Assembly (NCBI GenBank): GCA_013152135.1 | Contig: JAADGX010000014.1 | Coordinates: 1,808 to 12,603, forward strand | DNA: 10,796 nt | Direction: 5' to 3' | Source: Chlorobiota bacterium | GTDB taxonomy: Bacteria > Bacteroidota > Ignavibacteria > SZUA-365 > JAADGX01 | Shown here: piece after piece, positions 1-5,334 of the stretch | How positions within the stretch are numbered: position 1 is the stretch's first letter | How the letters are laid out: each line of letters starts with the position of its first letter | Notes under the pieces: generated by a model | Databases searched by the model: none | The model's input: the letters and a program-made list of their open reading frames with translations, nothing else | Told to the model about the DNA's origin: nothing | Program-made: the position numbers and the translations under genes

Positions 1-2848
1 TCCGGATGGGCCGAGAGAGCACATCGCGGTTGTTCAAGATACCACGACTAATCACTTAACTACCAGGCGCTATTTTGATTTTGCGTTGGCAGGGTGGAAG
101 AATATCAAAATCGAGTTTGACAGCGGTGTCGTGAGTGTCTATGATAGTGGAGCCCTAGTGTACCATGATACGATCCCCGGCTTTGTTCCATTTGATGGAT
201 ACTTCGGTTTTACCTCGGCAACCGGCGGCGGAACAAATTACCACCGGATTCGCGGATTGGAAGTCAGGGCGGTAGCGGTGCGTGCGAAGATCGCTTCAAC
301 GGTTGAGCTGGATTTCGGCACCGTCGATTGTGGTGTTCCTTTCGTAAAGGATTCATCATTTTTCATCGGTAACATAGGCACTGATAGTCTGGTGATTACT
401 TCTGCCAGGATCGTCGGACGTAACGCGAATAGTTACTCGTTGCTATCGCCGGTGTCGATACCACCTCGGCTTGTTATACAGGAGAATGACACTTCCTGGA
501 TCACCTTGCGTTTCTCTCCCGTTGTTGGAGGAGTAAATACAGCCGATTTGATAATTGTATCCAACGCAAGCAATGCGGACACGTTTCGCATTGCTCTGCG
601 GGGGCGATGGACGCCCGTAACTGTCTCTCCTGCAAATTCCAAGATTGACCTGGGATTTTTATGCCCTGGTGAGAGCAGGGATACAATTATTGTCCTGGAG
701 AACAGGGGACAATCTCGTGGAAGGATAGCGTTGAGCAGTGATACGAGCACCCGGCTTTTTCCCCTCGCGCTGGATATTCCTGCCGGGAGGAAGGAGATGG
801 TCAACGTGACCGTCACCGCACCGGATAATGAGGGGAGATTCACGCGGTCGGTTATCTACACGGATCAATGTGGCAAAGCCGATACCGTGATGATCAGCGC
901 TGTGGTTGCCGTTCCGGAAATAACAATGCGGTCTGAGGCGATCATTGGTGTAAAAGGTAGAACGGACACGCTTAACATTACAATAGTGAACACCGGGATT
1001 CGATCGTTGACATTGGACAGTATGATGATCAGTAATCCGGTCTTTCGTTTGTTGAGTCCAACCTTACCGGTGAAGATATCTGCCGGTGACTCCTCGGTGC
1101 TCCTGGTCGCGTTCACACCTCCTGACACCGGGAGTTACGCATCGCAAATTGTCGTTTCAGGGTCTCCCTGCGATGTTGTTTTCAAGGACAGCATGAGCGC
1201 TTATGCATTGGGTCCGCCACATCTTGTCGCAACAAATGTTGTTTCCTTTCCCCAAATGATCTGTCCCGACATCCGTGCCATCGATACGACAATTGTCCTG
1301 TATAATCCGGGGAATTCCGATTTACATATTTCTCGAATAGTAATAACCGGTACCGATGCGGGCGACTATGCGTTGCGCGTGCCACCATCCGTGCCACCTC
1401 AACTCCTTATAGCCGCGCATGATTCTTCATTGATCTCGGTGAACTTCTCTCCGTCTGCAACCGGTTTACGCAATGCGCAATTGGAGATTACGAGTGACGC
1501 GGAAGGAGATTCCATTCATACTATCGCACTGCAAGGTGTGAAAGATTCTATCGGTATTGCGTTATCCGATACATTGATCGACTTTGGAATGCTGTGTCCC
1601 GGAGAATCGGATAGTGCGGTCATCGTGCTGGCAAATACCGGAACGCTGCCGGCGACAATATCGGTGACCGGCGATTCTGCGTTTACGATTTCCGCGTATT
1701 CACTCGTGCTCGATACATCGGCCGTGGACAGTTTTCTTGTCATTTTTCCGGGGCGCGTAGATGAGAGGGAATTCATTGATACGATTCGTTTTGTCGACGA
1801 TTGCGGTACGACACGTCTGATCGCTTTTCGAGCGCTGGTTGCCAGTCCGGCATACACGTGGAACGTCCCGGTTGTCGATGCCGTTGTTGGCGCGCCTGAA
1901 CTTTTCGACATTACACTTACGAACACTGGAAATCGGAATGCCGTCATCACTGATGGGGCCGTCAGTGACACTCGGTTCCGGATTGTTGACCCGCCGCTTC
2001 CGTGGACAGTGGCTCCGGGCGACAGTATCCGTATTCGACTCGAATTTCTTCCGGACAGCGATGTCACGGTCTCTTCGTGGATTACCATACACACGGGACC
2101 ATGCATCGAGTTCGATTCCGTGTTGGTAACAGCCAATGCGTCTTTTGCCACGGCCATTATCAGCCTTGCGGATGTTACGGGCGGCACGGATGATACGGTG
2201 GGCATTGGTATTGTGGTTTCTGAATCATCGTTGCTTCAAAGAAGCGGAGCCAGATCGCTCCGTATGGCCGTTACCTTTAACCGTACGCTTCTTCTTCCCA
2301 TGGAAATTGCGACGAGGATCGGTGGCAGGGTTACCGTTCTAAGAAATGAAGTCGTAGGGATGGATCGAATATTCGAGTTCTCGCTGGAGAACCCGGGCCA
2401 GACTCCGGTGGACACGTTTGCCGTGCTTGTATGCGAGACGGGACTGGGGAACGCGGAATCAACGACGCTTACAATTTCGGATTTTGCGTGGTTGGATGGA
2501 ATAGTACGTACTGCCACAATCAATGGGAGCTTCACTTCGACGGGGATTTGCACGGAAGGGGGACCACGGCTGATCGACATTCCCGAGTCGCCATCCATCA
2601 TTTCCGCTTATCCGAATCCGTTTAATCCTCGTACAAATATTTTGTTTACGGTCCCGAGAGATATGCAAGTGCAAATACAGGTTTTGAACGCTCTTGGTAC
2701 CCGTGTTGCCTTATTGGTGGATCAAATGCTCAAGGAAGGATCAGCCATTGCCAAGTTCGATGCTGATGGATTGCCGGCGGGTTTATACTTCGTTCACTTG
2801 AAATCCGAAGCAGGCGTTGCGGTTCTTCCAATCGTGTTGATGAAGTGA
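1..2848 (+). CDS. Secreted multidomain surface protein with L-type-lectin-like, choice-of-anchor D, cohesin-like and T9SS sorting domains (5' partial)
   Basis: The reading frame is open from the left edge (first whole codon at base 2) to TGA at 2846-2848, giving 948 visible codons; the true start lies outside the window. A TTG at 86 is in frame but sits inside a domain, so it is not the start. Residues are numbered from the first whole codon. Residues 1-90 look like the end of an L-type lectin/concanavalin-like sandwich, with the typical GFTSATGG stretch near residue 70. About residues 100-718 form six Ig-like domains of the choice-of-anchor D/HYDIN type, rich in 'NTG' turns and 'FSP' motifs. 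Residues 718-850 resemble a cohesin-like domain. Residues 862-948 are a T9SS type A sorting domain (YPNPFNPRTNI at 870-880, ending GLPAGLYFVHL and a basic terminus). Such proteins cross the outer membrane by the type IX system and are usually surface-anchored or released. The lectin-like part suggests glycan binding, but no ligand can be assigned. The C-terminal domain is very secure; the cohesin call is weaker. Confidence 0.9.
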   Translation, partial: PDGPREHIAVVQDTTTNHLTTRRYFDFALAGWKNIKIEFDSGVVSVYDSGALVYHDTIPGFVPFDGYFGFTSATGGGTNYHRIRGLEVRAVAVRAKIASTVELDFGTVDCGVPFVKDSSFFIGNIGTDSLVITSARIVGRNANSYSLLSPVSIPPRLVIQENDTSWITLRFSPVVGGVNTADLIIVSNASNADTFRIALRGRWTPVTVSPANSKIDLGFLCPGESRDTIIVLENRGQSRGRIALSSDTSTRLFPLALDIPAGRKEMVNVTVTAPDNEGRFTRSVIYTDQCGKADTVMISAVVAVPEITMRSEAIIGVKGRTDTLNITIVNTGIRSLTLDSMMISNPVFRLLSPTLPVKISAGDSSVLLVAFTPPDTGSYASQIVVSGSPCDVVFKDSMSAYALGPPHLVATNVVSFPQMICPDIRAIDTTIVLYNPGNSDLHISRIVITGTDAGDYALRVPPSVPPQLLIAAHDSSLISVNFSPSATGLRNAQLEITSDAEGDSIHTIALQGVKDSIGIALSDTLIDFGMLCPGESDSAVIVLANTGTLPATISVTGDSAFTISAYSLVLDTSAVDSFLVIFPGRVDEREFIDTIRFVDDCGTTRLIAFRALVASPAYTWNVPVVDAVVGAPELFDITLTNTGNRNAVITDGAVSDTRFRIVDPPLPWTVAPGDSIRIRLEFLPDSDVTVSSWITIHTGPCIEFDSVLVTANASFATAIISLADVTGGTDDTVGIGIVVSESSLLQRSGARSLRMAVTFNRTLLLPMEIATRIGGRVTVLRNEVVGMDRIFEFSLENPGQTPVDTFAVLVCETGLGNAESTTLTISDFAWLDGIVRTATINGSFTSTGICTEGGPRLIDIPESPSIISAYPNPFNPRTNILFTVPRDMQVQIQVLNALGTRVALLVDQMLKEGSAIAKFDADGLPAGLYFVHLKSEAGVAVLPIVLMK
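299..1219 (+). repeat. First copy of a three-domain protein repeat (A-B-C)
   Basis: This stretch encodes three consecutive Ig-like domains of about 100 residues each. A is marked by FGTVDCG, B by FLCPGES and a later DQCG, and C by a 'NTG' turn and a GSPC near its end. Each domain matches its counterpart in the next 312 residues better than it matches its immediate neighbours, as judged by eye from shared motifs and lengths. The similarity is at protein level; the DNA has diverged widely, so the duplication is old. Boundaries are approximate. Confidence 0.7.
1220..2155 (+). repeat. Second copy of the three-domain protein repeat (D-E-F)
   Basis: Domain D (MICPD, then a 'NFSP' stretch and an ALQG end) matches A. 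Domain E (MLCPGES, then DDCG) matches B. Domain F ('NTG' turn, DPPLPW, TGPC) matches C. The paired cysteines in B and E fall at the same places, about 70 residues apart, and could form a disulfide in each domain; the single cysteines of C and F also correspond. Boundaries are approximate. Confidence 0.7.
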
Positions 2849-2902
2849 TAATGAAATCGTATCAGGATTGCTCGTATGCCCCCCATAGACATGTTCCCCC
2901 CC

Positions 2903-2926
2903 CTTGCTTGAAAGGCAAGACATTTT
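2903..2926 (+). terminator. Weak candidate terminator after the T9SS protein gene
   Basis: A five-base-pair hairpin (CTTGC 2903-2907, GCAAG 2915-2919, seven-base loop) is followed by ACATTTT. It begins 54 bases after the stop codon, a sensible place for a terminator. The stem is short and the T tract is interrupted, so this is only a candidate. Confidence 0.3.
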
Positions 2927-3119
2927 CACACGAAAAATGGATGTCGTGTTATGGATACAGTGAGGCAGATCGTGGTATTTCGGCCCGCTATACCGTTTTA
3001 GAACAGAGTGACGACCAGATAGGATATGACAATATACGTGAGCAAAATGAGGGTAATTGTCATTCTTTTCAATGGATCATCAAGATGGAACTTCTTTAAC
3101 CAGGATAGTGACCTGTCCG

Positions 3120-3135
3120 TGAACATCATTGTTCA
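3120..3135. promoter_or_regulatory. Inverted repeat TGAACA-TCAT-TGTTCA
   Basis: Two perfect six-base arms flank a four-base centre. The form fits a dimeric-repressor operator or a small hairpin. No T tract follows, so it is not a terminator. Function is unknown. Confidence 0.35.
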
Positions 3136-3164
3136 AGACCATTACTAAAACTGCGCTGATTGCT

Positions 3165-3178
3165 TGAGCTTAAGCTCA
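3165..3178. promoter_or_regulatory. 14-base perfect palindrome TGAGCTTAAGCTCA
   Basis: This is an uninterrupted palindrome with seven-base half-sites. Its left end overlaps the second TTGCTTGA octamer. A perfect 14-base palindrome is uncommon by chance in a spacer of this size, so an operator is plausible, but no family can be named. Confidence 0.4.
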
Positions 3179-3203
3179 TTGTTACCTCCCCCCGAAGAAC
3201 TGG

Positions 3204-3226
3204 ATTTTTTACACCTGTGAAAAAAT
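3204..3226. promoter_or_regulatory. AT-rich inverted repeat, operator or weak two-way terminator
   Basis: Arms TTTTTTACA (3205-3213) and TGTGAAAAAA (3216-3225) pair with one bulged base. As RNA, only a two-base loop remains if the arms pair fully, so a DNA-binding role seems as likely as a terminator. The A and T runs on both sides would also allow weak termination in either direction. Confidence 0.3.
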
Positions 3227-3276
3227 ATAACCAGATATTTTCTGACTTGCAAATAGTATAAAGCAGAATTTTATTT

Positions 3277-3289
3277 GGAAGAATCTTCC
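3277..3289. promoter_or_regulatory. Palindrome GGAAGA-A-TCTTCC
   Basis: Six-base half-sites lie around a single central base, nine bases upstream of the hairpin at 3298. It is listed as a possible operator only because of its symmetry and setting. Confidence 0.3.
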
Positions 3290-3297
3290 TGCTTCTC

Positions 3298-3321
3298 GGC
3301 CTTGTTGCTTGAAGGCCTTTT
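3298..3321 (+). terminator. Small hairpin with T tract inside the spacer
   Basis: GGCCTT (3298-3303) pairs with AAGGCC (3312-3317) across an eight-base loop and is followed directly by TTTT. The third TTGCTTGA octamer spans most of the loop. It could stop read-through from the upstream gene, or act as a leader attenuator if a promoter lies before it. The T tract is short. Confidence 0.35.
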
Positions 3322-3630
3322 GTGACGTTTCTCCCCGCCGACATCGGATTCCAACTCATCACGGTGCATATCCGGATGTGCCAATACGAAGGCGATTCCT
3401 GGACTTGTGACGTGTTGTCCCAAAGCGATTCAACTTTTGGTTGAACCCGACTGTGAGGAATTTCTTGCTTTATTCTTGATCTCTTTGCAAAGGCTTCCTT
3501 GAAATAACTGCACAATAAATCCAGTACATTGCTGGCATCCCCTTTCAGTGGCTGCCGTAACTCGTTACAAAACAATGGGTTAAAAAATGTGGGCAAAGAA
3601 TCGCCTGAATTGGTATGATATTCGCACTTC

Positions 3631-3643
3631 TTTCACCGTGAAA
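3631..3643. promoter_or_regulatory. Palindrome TTTCAC-C-GTGAAA upstream of the pilin gene
   Basis: Perfect six-base half-sites flank one central base, about 150 bases before the pilin start. This is an operator-like form that could belong to a dimeric helix-turn-helix regulator. Assignment to a family is not possible. Confidence 0.35.
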
Positions 3644-3782
3644 TTATGATCCACCGTAATGGATTGTGTAGCAGCATGAATGAAAAAACGATCTCCAGAA
3701 TCACAGAATGCGGAAGAAGTAGCAACGAAACCAGATTGCTTGATACCGCTTAACATAAATGGAATTTTTACTCCATAAACTA

Positions 3783-3788
3783 GAGAGG
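3783..3788 (+). promoter_or_regulatory. Ribosome binding site of the pilin gene
   Basis: GAGAGG lies four bases before the first of two adjacent ATG codons (3793 and 3796). It is the clearest Shine-Dalgarno-like site directly in front of a start in this window. It fits a highly expressed structural protein; the second ATG has the better spacing of seven bases. Confidence 0.55.
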
Positions 3789-3792
3789 TAAT

Positions 3793-4314
3793 ATGATGAA
3801 ACGTTGTCTTTTTGTGTTTGTTGTTCTGAGCTTCGTGCTCTTGATGGGTGGTGTGGCCTTTGCCCAACCGGAAGCGAGTATCACCGCCACTGCAACCGTT
3901 CTTTCACCCTTGTCCATCAGTGGAGACCAGAACTTGAATTTCGGGGATGTCCTTCCCGGCGTTAATTCCTCCGTGGATAAGGCAACAGACGCAGGAACAA
4001 ACGCAGGCAAATTTTCCATATCAGGAAACGCCAGTAGCGAAATCAACCTGGAGTTTACGTCACTTCCCAGCGCTCTTACGAACGGTGCTAACAGCCTGAC
4101 GATATCCTTCAGTTCGACCGATGCCGGGCACACGACGAATTCTGACGGATCGAGCCAGACCGCCTTTGATCCATCGGCTTCAACGACCGCGACGCTTAGC
4201 ACGGGTGGAAATCTTTATGTCTTTCTTGGGGGTACCGTTCAACCTACTCATACGCAGACTGCGGGAACGTATACCGGAACCGTAACTCTACAGATATACT
4301 ACACTGGAAACTGA
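3793..4314 (+). CDS. DUF4402 domain pilin-like subunit
   Basis: This 173-residue protein has a clear Sec signal peptide (basic MKR, hydrophobic core, VAFA then Q25), so it is exported. The mature part matches the DUF4402 family: an alternating-hydrophobic N-terminal strand, LNFGDVLPG near residue 50, FSISGNAS near 74, a serine/threonine-rich middle, GGNLYVFLGG near 139-148, and a C-terminal strand ending YTGTVTLQIYY. DUF4402 proteins are predicted all-beta secreted proteins, often next to chaperone and usher genes, as here. Its role as the polymerising subunit of a surface fibre is inferred from that setting. The mature protein has no cysteine, so it lacks the disulfide of classical type 1 and P pilins. 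ATG 3796 is a possible alternative start. The gene ends with tandem stops TGA TAA (4312-4317) and is followed by a strong terminator, as expected for an abundant product. Confidence 0.85.
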   Translation: MMKRCLFVFVVLSFVLLMGGVAFAQPEASITATATVLSPLSISGDQNLNFGDVLPGVNSSVDKATDAGTNAGKFSISGNASSEINLEFTSLPSALTNGANSLTISFSSTDAGHTTNSDGSSQTAFDPSASTTATLSTGGNLYVFLGGTVQPTHTQTAGTYTGTVTLQIYYTGN

Positions 4315-4337
4315 TAACCCTCCCCCATGCGATGAAG

Positions 4338-4369
4338 GGGTGGTCTCGTCTGCGACCACCCTTTCTTTA
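4338..4369 (+). terminator. Intrinsic terminator between pilin and chaperone genes
   Basis: GGGTGGTC (4338-4345) pairs perfectly with GACCACCC (4354-4361) across an eight-base loop, followed by TTTCTTTAT. This is the best terminator in the window. It lies 24 bases after the pilin stop and before the chaperone and usher genes on the same strand, so it probably attenuates rather than fully ends transcription, giving much more pilin than assembly proteins. Confidence 0.85.
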
Positions 4370-4394
4370 TAACATCGGGTGAATCTTTCATCCG

Positions 4395-4417
4395 CTTCGT
4401 CGGAGCCGACAAGGAGG
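4395..4417 (+). promoter_or_regulatory. Hairpin next to an AAGGAGG site before the chaperone gene
   Basis: A near-ideal Shine-Dalgarno AAGGAGG (4411-4417) lies 10 bases before an in-frame GTG at 4428. Just upstream, GTCGGAGCCGAC (4399-4410) can fold. With one mismatch and one wobble pair, the stem extends so that CTTC (4395-4398) covers the AAGG of the site. This could lower translation of the downstream genes. The site is too far away to serve the ATG at 4506. Confidence 0.35.
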
Positions 4418-4505
4418 CGAGGCGGCTGTGGTTGTGGCGCTCCCATTAAATCAATACCTTTTCAGAGAATGTAACACGGGATCGAAAACGCATGAGATAC
4501 AGATC

Positions 4506-5333
4506 ATGAGACGATCGATATCATTCCTCGCGCTTTTCACAGTATGGGGTATGTATCCGCTATACTCGCAGGCTTCCTTTGCTCCGGTTGCGCTTTTCTT
4601 GGACAATAATAATCGGAGCGGCTATATCCTTGCCGATAATGGAACCGAGAAGCCACAGGAGGTATCGATTGAATTCGTCTTCGGGTACCCTGTCTCAGAT
4701 TCCACGGGAAAAGTCACAATATTTTTCCCAGACAGTCTTACAGGGACGGAGCCGAACGCGGCACCCTGGCTTTATGCTTACCCGGGGAAATTTCGCCTCG
4801 AACCGTATCAGCGAAGGAAAATACGGTTCATCGCCCGGCCGCCACAGGATTTACCCGTGGGGGAGTACTGGGCACGACCGATTATCACCTCTACGGAAAT
4901 GAGGAAGCTCATGACCGGTGACAACCAGCCTCGCAGTATTGAAGCCAAGGTATATTTCCAGATCAGATCGGTGCTTGCTCTCTCATACCGTAATGGCCCG
5001 GTGTCAACCGGGATAACCATTCAAGGAATACGAGCTAAAGCCCAAGGGGATTCCCTGGTGCTGCTGCTCGATATGAAACGAACCGGAAATGCCGCTTATA
5101 TAGGGAATGCCATTCTCAGGTTATACGATTCATCCGGGACTGTCGTGAAGACCATCACGAAGCAGATCGCCGTTTATTACACGTTGCGAAGACGCTTTGA
5201 TATCGATTTGAAAGGGTTGTCTCCCGGAGAATATGTCGCTGAGTTCGAACTGAATACCAGGCGTAACGATAGTCCCGGAAAGATCCTGCAATCCACTCCG
5301 GTGATTAAAACCGTTGCTCTTACTATACCTTGA
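4506..5333 (+). CDS. PapD-like periplasmic fimbrial chaperone
   Basis: I chose ATG 4506, which gives 275 residues, because it places a normal Sec signal peptide at the front (MRRS, hydrophobic core, cleavage near SQA-S24). An in-frame GTG at 4428 with AAGGAGG 10 bases before it would add 26 residues ahead of that signal, so the start is not certain. The mature protein looks like two immunoglobulin-like domains. The first (about 25-150) has the chaperone pattern of a valine/isoleucine-rich strand, then FRLEPYQRRKIRFIA (96-110) and LPVGEYWARPIITSTE (116-131). The second spans about 155-275 and ends in hydrophobic strands. PapD-type chaperones cap pilus subunits by donating a beta strand and deliver them to the usher. 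The protein has no cysteine. Its stop codon is one base from the start of the usher gene, so translation is probably coupled. No SD is seen directly before ATG 4506. Confidence 0.85.
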   Translation: MRRSISFLALFTVWGMYPLYSQASFAPVALFLDNNNRSGYILADNGTEKPQEVSIEFVFGYPVSDSTGKVTIFFPDSLTGTEPNAAPWLYAYPGKFRLEPYQRRKIRFIARPPQDLPVGEYWARPIITSTEMRKLMTGDNQPRSIEAKVYFQIRSVLALSYRNGPVSTGITIQGIRAKAQGDSLVLLLDMKRTGNAAYIGNAILRLYDSSGTVVKTITKQIAVYYTLRRRFDIDLKGLSPGEYVAEFELNTRRNDSPGKILQSTPVIKTVALTIP

Positions 5334-5334
5334 A

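Larger units (their letters stand above)
2904..3743 (+). repeat. Four dispersed copies of the octamer TTGCTTGA
   Basis: Exact copies lie at 2904-2911, 3160-3167, 3305-3312 and 3736-3743, all in the same orientation and all inside the spacer. The second and fourth share the longer GATTGCTTGA (3158-3167 and 3734-3743). The first and third are both followed by A/G-rich sequence that forms a small hairpin. I found no further copy while reading the coding parts of the window. They could be binding sites for a regulator of the fimbrial locus; that role is inference. Confidence 0.45.
2849..3792. other. 944-base spacer without a convincing gene
   Basis: No open frame here looks like a conserved protein on either strand. 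Frames of 84 codons (+, 2845-3099), 156 codons (-, 3126-3596) and 95 codons (-, 3580-3867) exist, but none shows a recognisable domain, signal peptide or plausible operon context. By eye the DNA is more AT-rich than the flanking genes. It contains several short inverted repeats, three cytosine runs of six to eight bases, and four copies of TTGCTTGA. Its position before the pilin gene makes it the likely control region for the fimbrial locus. I could not identify a promoter with confidence: neither sigma70 boxes nor the Bacteroidota -33/-7 pattern stands out upstream of 3793. Confidence 0.6.

Noticed and set aside
1516..2205. Minus-strand open frame of 229 codons
   Set aside because: It lies entirely opposite the domain repeats of the T9SS protein, is rich in serine and threonine without any domain pattern, and has no signal or context. 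It is a mirror of the real gene's codon use.
2845..3099. Plus-strand frame of 84 codons starting GTG and overlapping the T9SS gene's stop
   Set aside because: No recognisable domain, no ribosome site of its own, and it runs through the eight-base cytosine run. The amino-acid mix looks random.
3126..3596. Minus-strand frame of 156 codons in the spacer
   Set aside because: Not accepted as a gene: no signal, no known motif, and parts read better in another frame. Kept only as a weak pseudogene idea in the findings.
3580..3867. Minus-strand frame of 95 codons overlapping the pilin start
   Set aside because: It covers the pilin's ribosome site and signal peptide on the opposite strand and shows no family features.
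3780..4202. Minus-strand frame of 140 codons opposite the pilin gene
   Set aside because: The plus-strand DUF4402 reading is far more convincing; this frame is its mirror.
5314..5334. TTG at 5314 as the usher start
   Set aside because: It would add seven residues ahead of a good signal peptide and overlap the chaperone's end. ATG 5335 gives a basic-then-hydrophobic start one base after the chaperone stop.
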